Shown: in pieces, positions 17,865 to 29,146 of the stretch
How positions within the stretch are numbered: the first letter of the stretch is position 1
Layout: each line of letters begins with the position of its first letter
NCBI RefSeq assembly: GCF_040796495.1
Contig: NZ_JBFNQN010000011.1
Location: 166,006-230,005 of the forward strand
Length of the DNA: 64,000 nt
DNA from: Kineococcus endophyticus
GTDB lineage: Bacteria > Actinomycetota > Actinomycetes > Actinomycetales > Kineococcaceae
Reading direction: 5' to 3'
Notes under the pieces: generated by a model
Told to the model about the DNA's origin: nothing
Seen by the model: only the letters and a program-made list of their open reading frames with translations
Databases searched by the model: none
Position numbers and translations under genes: made by a program

Positions 17865-19502
17865 ATGGCCGAGCTGACCATCCGCCCGGAGGAGATCCGG
17901 GACGCTCTCGACGCCTTCGTGGCGTCGTACGACCCCGGCACCGCCGCGCGTGAGGAAGTCGGCCGCGTGACCGACGCGGGCGACGGCATCGCCCACGTCG
18001 AGGGCCTTCCCTCGGTCATGGCGAACGAGCTGCTGCGCTTCGAGGACGGCACCCTCGGCCTCGCGCAGAACCTCGACGTCCGCGACATCGGTGTCGTCGT
18101 CCTGGGCGACTACGCCGGCATCGAGGAGGGCCAGGAGGTCCACCGCACGGGCGAGGTCCTCTCCGTCCCCGTCGGTGACAACTTCCTCGGCCGCGTCGTC
18201 GACCCCCTCGGTGCGCCGATCGACGGCATGGGCCCGATCGAGGCCGAGACCCGTCGTGCGCTCGAGCTGCAGGCCCCCTCGGTCGTGCAGCGCCAGGAGG
18301 TCCGCGAGCCGCTGCAGACCGGCATCAAGGCGATCGACGCCATGATCCCCGTCGGCCGCGGCCAGCGTCAGCTGATCATCGGTGACCGCCAGACCGGCAA
18401 GACGGCGATCGCGATCGACACGATCATCAACCAGAAGGACAACTGGGCCTCGGGCGACCCGAAGCAGCAGGTCCGCTGCATCTACGTCGCCATCGGTCAG
18501 AAGGGCTCCACGATCGCTTCGGTGAAGCGCTCGCTGGAGGAGGCCGGCGCGATGGAGTACACGACCATCGTCGCGGCCCCCGCGTCCGACCCGGCCGGGT
18601 TCAAGTACCTCGCGCCCTACACCGGTTCGGCCATCGGCCAGCACTGGATGTACGCGGGCAAGCACGTCCTCATCGTGTTCGACGACCTGTCCAAGCAGGC
18701 CGAGGCCTACCGCGCCGTGTCGCTGCTGCTGCGCCGCCCGCCGGGCCGCGAGGCCTACCCCGGTGACGTCTTCTACCTGCACTCCCGTCTGCTGGAGCGT
18801 TGCGCGAAGCTGTCCGACGAGCTCGGCGCCGGGTCGATGACGGGTCTGCCGTTCATCGAGACCAAGGGCAACGACGTCTCGGCGTACATCCCGACCAACG
18901 TCATCTCCATCACCGACGGCCAGATCTTCCTGCAGTCGGACCTGTTCAACGCGAACCAGCGTCCGGCGATCGACGTCGGCATCTCGGTGTCCCGCGTCGG
19001 TGGTGCGGCCCAGACGAAGGCCATCAAGGGCATCTCCGGGACGCTGAAGCTGGACCTGGCGCAGTTCCGCGCCATGGAGGCGTTCGCGATGTTCGCCTCC
19101 GACCTGGACCAGGCCTCCCGCAACCAGCTCGCCCGCGGTGCGCGCCTCGTCGAGCTGCTCAAGCAGCCGCAGTACACGCCGTTCTCCCTCGAGGAGCAGG
19201 TCGTCTCGATCTGGGCCGGCACCACCGGTCAGCTGGACTCCGTCGAGGTCTCGGACATCTCCCGCTTCGAGCGCGAGTTCCTCGAGTACGTCAAGCGCAA
19301 CCACGGCGAGCTCATGCAGGGCATCCGCGAGACCAAGCAGTTCTCCGACGGCGCCAAGGACGAGCTGAAGAAGGCCGTCGACGCCTTCAAGCCGCAGTTC
19401 TCGGCGGGCTCGACCGACTCGGCCGTCCCGGCCGACGAGGACCACGGCCGGACCGACGCGGACGACATCTCGCAGGAGCGCATCACCACCACCAAGCGCT
19501 GA
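17865..19502 (+). CDS. atpA: ATP synthase F1 subunit alpha
   Basis: 545-residue regulatory nucleotide-binding subunit of F1. It has the beta-barrel N-terminal domain, Walker A GDRQTGKT (residues 173-180), the conserved [10 protein letters not shown] segment and the ATP synthase alpha/beta signature region near residue 370. The last 35 or so residues form an acidic, charged C-terminal extension ending in TTTKR, as in other actinobacteria, where such tails in mycobacteria restrain ATP hydrolysis. GAGAAGGAGAG precedes ATG 17865. Confidence 0.98.
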   Translation: MAELTIRPEEIRDALDAFVASYDPGTAAREEVGRVTDAGDGIAHVEGLPSVMANELLRFEDGTLGLAQNLDVRDIGVVVLGDYAGIEEGQEVHRTGEVLSVPVGDNFLGRVVDPLGAPIDGMGPIEAETRRALELQAPSVVQRQEVREPLQTGIKAIDAMIPVGRGQRQLIIGDRQTGKTAIAIDTIINQKDNWASGDPKQQVRCIYVAIGQKGSTIASVKRSLEEAGAMEYTTIVAAPASDPAGFKYLAPYTGSAIGQHWMYAGKHVLIVFDDLSKQAEAYRAVSLLLRRPPGREAYPGDVFYLHSRLLERCAKLSDELGAGSMTGLPFIETKGNDVSAYIPTNVISITDGQIFLQSDLFNANQRPAIDVGISVSRVGGAAQTKAIKGISGTLKLDLAQFRAMEAFAMFASDLDQASRNQLARGARLVELLKQPQYTPFSLEEQVVSIWAGTTGQLDSVEVSDISRFEREFLEYVKRNHGELMQGIRETKQFSDGAKDELKKAVDAFKPQFSAGSTDSAVPADEDHGRTDADDISQERITTTKR

Positions 19503-19551
19503 GTCGCGTGGCAGTCGCAGGACCGAGCGGAGCAAGGAAGAGGAGCAGGAC

Positions 19552-21985
<2,434 letters not shown>

Positions 21986-21986
<1 letters not shown>

Positions 21987-22261
21987 TGGCTCTGCAGGTC
22001 GAACTCGTCGCGGCGGACCGCTCGGTGTGGTCCGGCGAGGCCTCGCTCGTGCGCGCGCGCACGGCGGAGGGTGAGATCGGCATCATGTCCGGGCACGAGC
22101 CGCTGCTCGCCATCCTCGCCCCCGGCGACGTGGCGATCTCCGGTTCCGGTGCGGACGGGGTGACCGCGACCGTCAGCGGTGGGTTCTTCTCCGTGGACCA
22201 CGACAAGGTGACGATCGTCGCCGAGCAGGTCGAGGTCACCGCGGGCTCCGGCACGCGCTGA
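21986..22261 (+). CDS. atpC: ATP synthase F1 subunit epsilon, lacking the C-terminal helical domain
   Basis: Epsilon subunit at the foot of the rotor. The 91 residues cover only the N-terminal beta-sandwich: EGEIGIMSGHEPLLA and the SGGFFSVDHDKVTI strand are present. In E. coli (about 138 residues) and mycobacteria (about 120) a two-helix C-terminal domain follows and can inhibit ATP hydrolysis. Here the protein stops right after the sandwich. Only 16 nt separate the stop from the next gene, so no frameshifted remainder is hidden. The ATG overlaps the atpD stop by one base. Confidence 0.95.
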
Positions 22262-22277
22262 GAACGGCTGGGCGACG

Positions 22278-22730
22278 GTGCACGAGGTCCTGCTCTCCCT
22301 GGAGATCGCAGGCGCGTGCGCCGTCGCCCTCGTCGTGGTGCTCGTGCTCGTCGTGCTGCGCCGCCGCCGCCTCATGGCGCGTCTCGGCACGTTCGACTGT
22401 TCCATCCGGCAGGCCCGTGGTGGCCGCCGGCGCTGGGCCCTGGGCGTCGCGCAGTACGAGCGCGACCGCCTGGACTGGTACCGCACCTTCTCGCTCTCCC
22501 CGCGCCCGTCGTGCAGCTACGCACGGCGGGCGCTGGCCGTCACCCTGTTCCGCGAGGCCGAGGGACCCGAACTCGTGGCCGTGCAGCCGGGCGCGATGAT
22601 CGTGGAGTGCCGCCTCGAGGCCGAGGGTGCGGGGGAGGAGATCGAGTTCGCGATGGGCCGGGACGCCTACACCGGTTTCGCGAGCTGGCTGGAGTCCGCC
22701 CCGCCCGGCCAGGGCGTCAACGTCGCCTAA
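22278..22730 (+). CDS. DUF2550 family membrane-anchored protein
   Basis: 150-residue protein with one N-terminal transmembrane segment (about residues 8-28), a basic RRRRL stop-transfer, then a soluble domain with the conserved DCSIR, RWALGVAQY and LDWYRTFSLSPRP-type segments of DUF2550. It follows atpC in many actinobacteria (Rv1312 in M. tuberculosis). Its role is unknown. GTG 22278 is 16 nt after atpC, so it is likely cotranscribed with the ATP synthase operon. Its stop overlaps the stop of the convergent gene on the other strand. Confidence 0.88.
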   Translation: MHEVLLSLEIAGACAVALVVVLVLVVLRRRRLMARLGTFDCSIRQARGGRRRWALGVAQYERDRLDWYRTFSLSPRPSCSYARRALAVTLFREAEGPELVAVQPGAMIVECRLEAEGAGEEIEFAMGRDAYTGFASWLESAPPGQGVNVA

Positions 22731-23056
22731 CCCCGCTGCTCCAGGATCTGCCGGGCCAGACCGGCCTCGGCGGGGAAGACCATCACCCGCGGCCCCTCGG
22801 TCGTGGGCGCCAGGGTGGCCCGGATCCCCGCGTCGACGAGCGTGCGCCGCTGCACCTCGGCCTCGACGAACGTCGGGGGAGCGCTGACCACCTCGAGCAG
22901 GCCGTACTCCTCGCTCGACCCCTGCTTCGGGCGGCGTTCGACGACCGACTTCCCGTGCGAGAACGTCCAGCGCAGCAGCAGCACCAGGACGGTGACCGCC
23001 ACGAGGGCCACGACGGGGCCGAAGGCGTAGGAGTAGCTGCTCCAGCTGATCTGCAC
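22727..23056 (-). CDS. Small membrane-anchored protein with DUF2007-like domain
   Basis: 109-residue protein. A transmembrane helix (about residues 10-30) is followed by a linker and a soluble domain starting YGLLEVVSAPPTFVEAEV, with an alternating strand-helix pattern resembling DUF2007 (putative signal-transducing) proteins. The resemblance is by eye. The GTG at 23056 (minus strand) has GGGGGAGGA upstream. An upstream extension of 45 codons is possible but is low-complexity and has no ribosome site. It is convergent with the DUF2550 gene, and the stop codons overlap. Function unknown. Confidence 0.6.
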   Translation of the reverse strand: MQISWSSYSYAFGPVVALVAVTVLVLLLRWTFSHGKSVVERRPKQGSSEEYGLLEVVSAPPTFVEAEVQRRTLVDAGIRATLAPTTEGPRVMVFPAEAGLARQILEQRG

Positions 23057-23185
23057 GGCCCCATCCTCCCCCCGGTGACGCCGCAGGTCACCGTTGGGCA
23101 ACGGCTCGGTGCTTCGCCCGCTCAGCGGTGTCGGTCGGTGGCAGAGTGTGCTCACAGTGTCACCGTCGGTCTCATGGTCCCCAGT

Positions 23186-23197
23186 CGTCACGTGACG
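23186..23197. promoter_or_regulatory. 12-bp perfect palindrome upstream of the STAS gene
   Basis: CGTCACGTGACG lies between the divergent genes at 23056 and 23285, about 88 nt before the STAS start. It could be an operator, but a 12-bp palindrome can occur by chance and no promoter is clear around it. Confidence 0.25.
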
Positions 23198-23284
23198 AGA
23201 ACGGGGTGCAACCGACCGGCGGTCCGCTGCGTCTGACCGGTGACGATCACACGATCACGACCGGCGTCCTCGGGGGAGGAACAG

Positions 23285-23830
23285 ATGGCGATCGGACTCG
23301 CGACGGTGCCAGGCACCGTCCGCAACGACGCGACGGTGCCCAGCGCCGCGGACGACGTCGCAGCTCGCCGGGCCGCGCGCTCGGCTCCCGGCAGTGCGGC
23401 GACCGTGGACGACGTCGTCCACGGCCAGGTCCTGCACGTCGGCGGACGGCTCGACGTCCACACCGTGCCCGACGTGCGCGCTGCGCTGCACGCGGCCGTC
23501 GACGCCGGGACGGGCGACCTCGTGGTCCAGGTGGACGGCATCGTCGTCGCCGACGCCACGGGGCTCGGGGTGTTCGTGGGGGCGCACCGCCGCGCTCAGC
23601 GGACCGGCCGCCGCCTCGTCCTGCGCGAGGTGCCGCTGCCCGCGCTGCGCCTGCTGCGCGTCACGCGGCTGCACCTCGTGCTGCAGGTCGAGGACGCCCC
23701 GGCCCAGGCCGTCGACCGGACGGCCGTGCGGCGGGCGCGCGCCGAGGCCCTCCTGCTCGGTCCGGGACGCACCGGGGGCGCTCAGAACAGCCGCGAATCC
23801 ACGTCGTCGATCCCGCGCAAGGCGTCGTAG
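23285..23830 (+). CDS. STAS-domain protein (anti-sigma factor antagonist-like)
   Basis: 181-residue cytoplasmic protein. Residues about 40-135 form a STAS domain: a [16 protein letters not shown] strand-helix, then [25 protein letters not shown], where anti-sigma antagonists carry a phosphorylatable Ser/Thr (here the DATGLG segment has Thr in place of Ser). The flanks are low-complexity. Such proteins take part in partner-switching control of alternative sigma factors. No kinase or sigma factor gene is adjacent. ATG 23285 has GGGGGAGGA 5 nt upstream. The last 49 nt overlap the nucS 3' end on the other strand. Confidence 0.8.
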   Translation: MAIGLATVPGTVRNDATVPSAADDVAARRAARSAPGSAATVDDVVHGQVLHVGGRLDVHTVPDVRAALHAAVDAGTGDLVVQVDGIVVADATGLGVFVGAHRRAQRTGRRLVLREVPLPALRLLRVTRLHLVLQVEDAPAQAVDRTAVRRARAEALLLGPGRTGGAQNSRESTSSIPRKAS

Positions 23831-24477
23831 TCCAGCGTCACGCACCGGATCCCGCGGTCGACGGCCAGGGTCCTGGCCTGCGGCTTGATCTCCTGGGCGG
23901 CGAGGACGCCGGTCACGGGGGCCAGCAGCGGGTCGCGGTTGAGCAGCTCGAGGTAGCGCGTGAGCTGCTCGACCCCGTCGATCTCGGCGCGTCGCTTGAT
24001 CTCCACGGCGACCGCACGGCCGCCGGCGTCGCGGGCGAGGATGTCGACCGGGCCGATGGCCGTCATGTACTCGCGGCGGACCAGGGTGTACCCCTCGCCC
24101 AGCGTGCCGATGTGCTCGGCCAACAGCTTCTGCAGGTGCGCCTCGACGCCGTCCTTCACGAGTCCCGGGTCGACGCCCAGCTCGTGCTCGGAGTCGTGCA
24201 GCACCTCGTGGATCGACACGACGAGGCGGTCGTCGGTCTTGGTGTGCTGGACCGTCCACGTCTCCACGACGCCGGCCTCCCGCGCCTCCTCCTCCGGCAC
24301 GGCCACCGTCAGGCGCGCCGGCGGGCTCATCCAGTTCAGCGGCTTGTAGCTGCCGCCGTCGGAGTGCACGAGCACGCTGCCGTCGGCCTTGACGAGCAGG
24401 AGCCGGGTGGCCAGCGGGAGGTGGGCGGTGAGCCGGCCCGCGTAGTCGACGGAGCAGCGGGCGATGACGAGACGCAC
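23782..24477 (-). CDS. nucS: Mismatch-specific endonuclease NucS (EndoMS)
   Basis: Double-strand-cutting endonuclease that supports non-canonical mismatch repair in actinobacteria and archaea lacking MutS/MutL. It has 231 residues with an N-terminal DNA-binding beta domain and a C-terminal RecB-like PD-(D/E)xK nuclease: D145 in GPVDILARD, and E159 and K161 in VAVEIKRR. The extreme C-terminus, DSRLF, resembles the sliding-clamp-binding tail of the family. The GTG start at 24477 fits the conserved [24 protein letters not shown] opening. It converges with the STAS gene and diverges from the zinc-binding protein gene. Confidence 0.95.
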   Translation of the reverse strand: MRLVIARCSVDYAGRLTAHLPLATRLLLVKADGSVLVHSDGGSYKPLNWMSPPARLTVAVPEEEAREAGVVETWTVQHTKTDDRLVVSIHEVLHDSEHELGVDPGLVKDGVEAHLQKLLAEHIGTLGEGYTLVRREYMTAIGPVDILARDAGGRAVAVEIKRRAEIDGVEQLTRYLELLNRDPLLAPVTGVLAAQEIKPQARTLAVDRGIRCVTLDYDALRGIDDVDSRLF

Positions 24478-24641
24478 GAGGGGCGAGCTTACGAGACGCC
24501 CGCGGACGCCCCGGGCAGGCGCGTGTAACGAAACCGGGCCCCGGCACGACTACCGGTCGAACCGAGCGTGGCCACGGTGGTGTGGAGGGGACACCACCGC
24601 GGCAGCGCCCGGTCAGGCCGACCGGGGCACGGCTTGAGAGC

Positions 24642-24938
24642 ATGACGCCCGTGCCCCGCTCGAACCGCCGCCGCCCCGACCCGCCGCCCCGTGCGCCGCT
24701 AGGTCGTGGGGTCGACCGCACCGTCTCCGGTCCGGACGGGGAGTGGGTCGTCCGCGAGCTGCGCGGGACCTCGTCGGAGAAGACGTACACCTGCCCCGGC
24801 TGCCGGCAGGACATCCAGCCCGGCACGCCGCACCTCGTCGTCTGGCCCTCGCGGGGGACCTTCAGCCCCGCCGACGGCGCCACCGAGCGGCGGCACTGGC
24901 ACCGGGCCTGCTTCGGCGCCCGTGGCCGGCGCTTCTAG
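24642..24938 (+). CDS. Small conserved actinobacterial protein with putative zinc site
   Basis: 98 residues, with a basic Pro/Arg-rich N-terminus followed by GEWVVRELRGTSSEKTYTC. CPGC near residue 53 and the HWHRAC segment near residue 88 form a likely Cys/His zinc site. Homologous small proteins sit next to nucS in other actinobacteria; this is recalled, not searched. Function unknown. ATG 24642 is favoured over GTG 24582, since the added residues would be low-complexity. Confidence 0.6.
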   Translation: MTPVPRSNRRRPDPPPRAPLGRGVDRTVSGPDGEWVVRELRGTSSEKTYTCPGCRQDIQPGTPHLVVWPSRGTFSPADGATERRHWHRACFGARGRRF

Positions 24939-24948
24939 GGGCCGCGGG

Positions 24949-24954
24949 TAACGT
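24949..24954 (+). promoter_or_regulatory. -10 box of a leaderless promoter (threonine aldolase)
   Basis: TAACGT ends 6 nt before GTG 24961 with no ribosome site between, so the transcript probably starts at the GTG. Confidence 0.5.
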
Positions 24955-24960
24955 GCCGGG

Positions 24961-26052
24961 GTGAGCACCGCCACCCCGTCCCTGCACGCCTCGGCACCCC
25001 TGCACGACCAGACCGCCCGCGGGTTCGCCAGCGACAACGCCGCCGGCATGCACCCCGAGGTCCTGCAGGCCCTCGTCGCCGCGAACGGCGGCCACGTCCC
25101 CAGCTACGGCGCGGACGCGTACACGAGCGCGCTCACCGAGGCGCTGCACGGGCACTTCGGTCCGGACACCACCAGCGTCCCCGTCCTGACGGGCACCGGC
25201 GCGAACGTCGTGGCGCTGCAGGCGCTGACGTCGCGCTGGGAGTCGGTGCTCGCCTCGGACCAGGCCCACGTCCTGCACGACGAGGCCGGTGGGCTGGAGC
25301 ACGTCGGTGGGGTCAAGGTCATCGCCCTGCCCACGGTCGACGGCCTCGTGGACCCCGCCGACGTCGAACGCGCGGTGCGGGACGCGGACAGCCCCATGCG
25401 CGCCCCCGTGGGGGCGTTGACCCTGACCCAGAGCTCCGAGCTCGGGACGGCCTACGGCCTGGACCAGCTGCGCGACCTCGTCCGGGTCGCCCACGGCCTC
25501 GGCGTGCGGGTGCACGTCGACGGCGCGCGGTTGTCCAACGCCGCGGTCTCCCTCGGCTGCGGGCTGGGGGAGACGACGACCGCACTCGGCGTCGACGCGG
25601 TCTCCGTGGGCGGCACCAAGAACGGTGCCGCGCTGGCCGAGGCCGTCGTCGTGCGCGGCGAGGGGCCTGCAGAGGCGTTGCGTCGCCTGGTGAAGCCGAC
25701 GATGCAGCAGTCCTCCAAGACGCGGTTCGTCAGCGCCCAGCTGCTGGCCCTGTTCGGCGGCGACCTGTGGCGGCGCACGGCCACCGCCGCCAACGACGCC
25801 GCCACCGCACTGGCCGAGGCCGTCCGGTCCGCCGGCGCGGAGACGACGCGGCCGGTCCAGGCCAACGCGGTCTTCGCGGCGCTGCCGCCGGCCGTCGCCG
25901 AACGGGCCGCCGCGCGCGTGCCGTTCCACGTCTGGGACGAGCGGTGGGCACCCGGTCTCGTCGAGGTCCGCCTCGTCGCGAGCTTCGACACGACGACGCA
26001 GGACGTCGAGGGCTTCGCCACCGTGCTGCGCGAGGAGCTGGCGCGTGGGTGA
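24961..26052 (+). CDS. Low-specificity L-threonine aldolase
   Basis: PLP fold-type I enzyme that cleaves threonine or allo-threonine to glycine and acetaldehyde. It has 363 residues with the SDNAAGMHPEVL start motif, the cofactor-contacting HVDGARLSNA segment (Asp pairing with the pyridine nitrogen), and the PLP lysine K220 in VSVGGTKNG. GTG 24961 appears leaderless. The last codons overlap the next gene by 8 nt, so the two form an operon. A related beta-eliminating lyase activity is an alternative. Confidence 0.88.
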   Translation: MSTATPSLHASAPLHDQTARGFASDNAAGMHPEVLQALVAANGGHVPSYGADAYTSALTEALHGHFGPDTTSVPVLTGTGANVVALQALTSRWESVLASDQAHVLHDEAGGLEHVGGVKVIALPTVDGLVDPADVERAVRDADSPMRAPVGALTLTQSSELGTAYGLDQLRDLVRVAHGLGVRVHVDGARLSNAAVSLGCGLGETTTALGVDAVSVGGTKNGAALAEAVVVRGEGPAEALRRLVKPTMQQSSKTRFVSAQLLALFGGDLWRRTATAANDAATALAEAVRSAGAETTRPVQANAVFAALPPAVAERAAARVPFHVWDERWAPGLVEVRLVASFDTTTQDVEGFATVLREELARG

Positions 26053-26764
26053 GATCCGTTCCGACACCGTCCTGCCGGCGCGGCGCGAGGACGTCGAGCT
26101 GCACACGGCCGACGGGGTCACGCTCGTGGGGGAGCTGGCGCTGCCGGCCGACCGGGACCCCGTCGCGACGCTCGTCACGCTGCACCCGTTGCCGACCGCG
26201 GGCGGGTTCATGGACTCGCACGTCCTGCGCAAGGCCGCCAACCGGCTGCCCGCGCTCGCCGACCTGGCGGTGCTGCGGTTCAACACGCGGGGGACGGAGT
26301 CGCCGCGCGGGCGCAGCGGCGGGACGTTCGACGCCGGCGGCGCCGAGCGCTACGACGTCGCGGCGGCCCTGGAGTTCGCGGAGTTCCGCGACCTGCCGCA
26401 CGTCTGGCTGCTGGGCTGGTCCTTCGGCACCGACCTCGCGCTCGTCCACGGCCGCGACCCGCTCGTGGAGGGGTTGCTGCTGCTGTCCCCGCCGCTGCGC
26501 TGGTCCACCGAGGACGACCTGCGGGCCTGGTCGGAGTTCGGGCGGCCCGTGACGGCGCTGGTGCCGGAGTTCGACGACTTCCTGCGCCCCGACGAGGCCG
26601 TGCGCCGGTTCGCCCCGCTGCCCCAGGCCGAGGTCGTCCCCGTCGCGGGTGCCCGCCACCTGTGGGTGGGGGAGAGCGCGGTGCGCCGCGTCCTGGACGA
26701 GGTGGTCGCGCGGGTCGTCCCCGCGCGCTCACCCCTGCCGACGGAGCACCCCGCAGCCCCCTGA
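26045..26764 (+). CDS. Alpha/beta hydrolase
   Basis: 239-residue cytoplasmic hydrolase. The oxyanion segment is LHPLPTAGG, the nucleophile elbow GWSFG (Ser near residue 127), and a late His lies in GARHLWVG. The sequence resembles the alpha/beta hydrolases of the CocE/YcjY type with the RFNTRGTE motif after strand 4. Substrate unknown. GTG 26045 overlaps the aldolase stop by 8 nt. It converges with the coiled-coil gene, only 9 nt away. Confidence 0.8.
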   Translation: MGEIRSDTVLPARREDVELHTADGVTLVGELALPADRDPVATLVTLHPLPTAGGFMDSHVLRKAANRLPALADLAVLRFNTRGTESPRGRSGGTFDAGGAERYDVAAALEFAEFRDLPHVWLLGWSFGTDLALVHGRDPLVEGLLLLSPPLRWSTEDDLRAWSEFGRPVTALVPEFDDFLRPDEAVRRFAPLPQAEVVPVAGARHLWVGESAVRRVLDEVVARVVPARSPLPTEHPAAP

Positions 26765-26773
26765 ACCGTTCGT

Positions 26774-27868
26774 TCAGCCCGGCTGCTGCACCGGTTCCTC
26801 GTCGCGGACGTCCACCTCGTGGGCGTTCTCGCGAGCGGGCAGCTTGGGCGCGAGCCCCAGCAGACCGCGCAGGTCGTCGAGCTGGTCGGTGATCTGGTCG
26901 CGCTGGTTCATCAGCTCGTCGACCTCGGCCTGCGCCCCCGTGCGGGACCGCTCGGCCTGCTCGCGGGCCGTCTCGACCATCGCCTGGGCGCGGGCCCGGG
27001 CGTCGGCGAGCAGCTCGTCGGACTCGCGACGGGCCGTCTCGGCGCGCACCGCGGCCTGGGCGACGGCGTCGGCCCGGATCGACTCGGCCGCCTCGACGGC
27101 CTCCCGCGCGCGCTCCTCGGCCTCGGCCGCACGCTGCTCGGCCTCGGCGATGCGGGCCGCGGTGCGGGCCGCGGCGACCTCGAGGCGCTGCCGGTCCTCC
27201 TCGGCCGCCTGCTCGCGGGCCGCGGCGAGCGCCAGCTCCTGCTCCCGCACGCGGGCGTCGGTGCTCGAGCGCAGCTCGATGACCTCGCGTTCGGTCTGGG
27301 TGCGCAGCGCGGCGACCTGGCGCTCGGTGGCGGCGATGGTCTCGGCCGTCTCGTGCTGCGCCGCGGCGAGGAGCTGCTCGGCCTGCCGGTGGGCGGCGGC
27401 CGTCAGCTCGGCGGCCGTGCGCTGGGCGGCGTCGACCATGCCGTCGGCCTGGTGCTTGGCGCGGGAGACGATCTCCTCGGCGTCACGGCTGGCCTCACCG
27501 GTGCGGCGGCGGGCGTCCTCGTCGGCCTGCGCGCGGGTGCTGGAGGCCTCGGCGCGGGCCTCCTCGCGCAGCCGGTCCGCGTCGCGGCGGGCCGAGCGCA
27601 GGATCTCCGAGGACTGGTCCTCGGCGAGCCGGAGCAGCTTCTCCATGCGGGCGCCGAGCCCGGCGTACGAGGGCTTCTCGTGCTCGCGCAATTCCTTCTG
27701 CGCCTCGGCGAGCTTCTCCTGGGCCTGCAGCTTCTCGTGGTCGACCTGGGCGACCCGCGCGCGGGCCTCGGAGAGGGCGTCGTCGAGGTGCTTCAGGCGG
27801 GCGTCGACCTGGCTGCGTTCGTAACCGCGGACGACGATGCTGAACGCGTCGTGGGAGTCGGTGGACAC
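26774..27868 (-). CDS. Scy/FilP-type coiled-coil protein with DivIVA-like N-terminus
   Basis: 364-residue protein that is almost entirely coiled coil. Residues about 9-32 (FSIVVRGYERSQVDARLKHL) match the DivIVA-like N-terminal segment of FilP and Scy. From residue 35 to 345 the sequence is an Ala/Glu/Arg/Gln-rich heptad-type helix with many RAEA and AE repeats and no Pro after about residue 75. In Streptomyces, FilP and Scy form cytoskeletal scaffolds at the growth pole with DivIVA, and their genes lie in the same broad neighbourhood downstream of atp and nucS. Relatives are often mis-annotated as cellulose-binding proteins. The GTG at 27868 (minus strand) has GGAGG 7 nt upstream. Confidence 0.75.
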   Translation of the reverse strand: MSTDSHDAFSIVVRGYERSQVDARLKHLDDALSEARARVAQVDHEKLQAQEKLAEAQKELREHEKPSYAGLGARMEKLLRLAEDQSSEILRSARRDADRLREEARAEASSTRAQADEDARRRTGEASRDAEEIVSRAKHQADGMVDAAQRTAAELTAAAHRQAEQLLAAAQHETAETIAATERQVAALRTQTEREVIELRSSTDARVREQELALAAAREQAAEEDRQRLEVAAARTAARIAEAEQRAAEAEERAREAVEAAESIRADAVAQAAVRAETARRESDELLADARARAQAMVETAREQAERSRTGAQAEVDELMNQRDQITDQLDDLRGLLGLAPKLPARENAHEVDVRDEEPVQQPG

Positions 27869-27964
27869 CGGCGGACCTCCGGCGAGGGCGAGGGCGGAAG
27901 GGACCTGCGCAGCGTAACCGCGCGAGGTGTGCGAACCGGGCGGGACACGGGCACGCCGGTCGCG

Positions 27965-27970
27965 TAGCGT
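27965..27970 (+). promoter_or_regulatory. -10 box of a leaderless promoter (thiamine-binding protein)
   Basis: TAGCGT ends 7 nt before GTG 27978 and no ribosome site is present, as at several other starts in this window. Confidence 0.45.
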
Positions 27971-27977
27971 CACGCCG

Positions 27978-28319
27978 GTGATCGTCGCCTTCTCCGTCGC
28001 CCCGTCCGGTGGTCCCGTCCCGGTGGGTGAGGACGCCGACTCCGTGAGCGCCGCCGTCGCCGACGCCGTGCTCGTCGTCCGGGGCAGCGGTCTGCCGCAC
28101 CGCACCGACTCGATGTTCACCACGATCGAGGGGTCGTGGGAGGAGTGCATGGACGTCGTCAAGCGGGCGACCGAGGCCGTCGGCCGGCACGGGACGCGGG
28201 TCTCCCTCGTGCTCAAGGCGGACATCCGTCCCGGTCGCACGGGCGAGATGGAGGGCAAGCTCGAACGCCTGGAGGCGGCCGTGGAGCGGGCGCAGGGCGA
28301 GGCGGGCCGCGGTCAGTGA
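27978..28319 (+). CDS. MTH1187-family thiamine-binding protein
   Basis: 113-residue protein of the MTH1187/YkoF-like (DUF77) family: it starts MIVAFSVAPSG, with a central SMFTTIEGSWEECMDVVKRA and the VSLVLKADIRPGR strand. Members bind thiamine or precursors, often as tetramers with a ferredoxin-like fold. The gene stands alone, so involvement in thiamine salvage is inferred from the family only. A terminator-like hairpin follows. Confidence 0.82.
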   Translation: MIVAFSVAPSGGPVPVGEDADSVSAAVADAVLVVRGSGLPHRTDSMFTTIEGSWEECMDVVKRATEAVGRHGTRVSLVLKADIRPGRTGEMEGKLERLEAAVERAQGEAGRGQ

Positions 28320-28341
28320 CCTGGGGCGGCGGGCCGGGGGA

Positions 28342-28366
28342 GCCGACCCCCGGACCGGGGGTCGGC
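28342..28366. terminator. Bidirectional terminator hairpin
   Basis: GCCGACCCCC (28342-28351) and GGGGGTCGGC (28357-28366) form a perfect 10-bp stem with a 5-nt loop, between the convergent thiamine-binding and DoxX genes. It can serve both directions. Confidence 0.65.
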
Positions 28367-28373
28367 CGTCCCG

Positions 28374-28835
28374 TCAGCTGCGGCGACGCAGCAGGAGGCC
28401 GTCGGCGCTGAACCGGCCCGGCCCCGTCAGGGCGAGGGTCAGGCCCAGGAGCGCGTAGAGCAGCGCGTTCTCGCCGTTGATCTGGCCGTCCACGAGGAAG
28501 CCTTGGGGGGCGTGGGCCAGGACCCACGTCGCGGTCATCTGGACGAGCAGGAGCGTGCCGGCGATCCGGGTCGCCAGGCCAAGGACCAGCAGGGTGCCCA
28601 GGCCGAGCTCGCCGAGGATCATGAGCCAGCCCAGGAACGTCGGAGCCGGCACGCCGAGCGAGGCCGCGTACCCCGTGGCCATCGCGGGGTCCTGCAGCTT
28701 GGGGATGCCGTGCACGAGCAGCAGCACGCCCGCGACGAGGCGCAGCGCGAGCAGGCCGGTGGAGGCGAGCGGGGTCGGGGTGTGCGCGAGGCGCGGTGCG
28801 TCGGTGCGGTCCTGGGTGGGGGTCGGGGTGCTCAT
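28374..28835 (-). CDS. DoxX family membrane protein
   Basis: 153-residue integral membrane protein with four transmembrane helices: LALRLVAGVLLLVHGIPKL, then WLMILGELGLGTLLVLG, TLLLVQMTATWVL and LLYALLGLTLALTG. This is the DoxX/DoxD-like pattern, including the HGIPKL loop after helix 1. In mycobacteria DoxX joins a membrane oxidoreductase complex in oxidative stress; here no partner is adjacent. The ATG at 28835 (minus strand) has GAGGACGAC upstream. The N-terminal 20 residues are Thr/Pro-rich and cytoplasmic. Confidence 0.85.
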   Translation of the reverse strand: MSTPTPTQDRTDAPRLAHTPTPLASTGLLALRLVAGVLLLVHGIPKLQDPAMATGYAASLGVPAPTFLGWLMILGELGLGTLLVLGLATRIAGTLLLVQMTATWVLAHAPQGFLVDGQINGENALLYALLGLTLALTGPGRFSADGLLLRRRS

Positions 28836-29146
28836 TCGTCGTCCTCTGCGTCGGGAGGGAGCCGGGCGGCTCTTCGGGCGGGCAGGGGTGCCGGTGCGGC
28901 AGGGGTACCGCACGGCGTCGGACGGGCGCGGGGCACCCGTCCGACGACCTGGACACGAGGCTCCGCGGTGACGGGTTCACCTGATCGGACGTGGCGTGCG
29001 CCACATCCGCCACCCCGGGTGTGTCCTGGCGTCACGGAGAGTGAGTAAACGGGCTGGGGCGTCACCCGGTGGGCCTAGGGTGACCCGTCGAACGCCCCGC
29101 CCCGACCTGCCCACCACCACCCCGCCCCGGGAAGGAACCGCGCACG
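28836..29146. promoter_or_regulatory. Divergent intergenic region (DoxX / envelope gene pair)
   Basis: 311 nt without a gene. It holds a 24-bp near-palindrome at 28986-29009 (CGGACGTGGCG, 2-nt centre, CGCCACATCCG; one mismatch) and a second inverted repeat GTCACCC / GGGTGAC at 29061-29067 and 29078-29084. The latter overlaps a TAGGGT (29076-29081) that could be the -10 box of the plus-strand gene. No small ORF is convincing. The palindromes look like regulator binding sites, but no regulator is encoded next to them. Confidence 0.4.
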
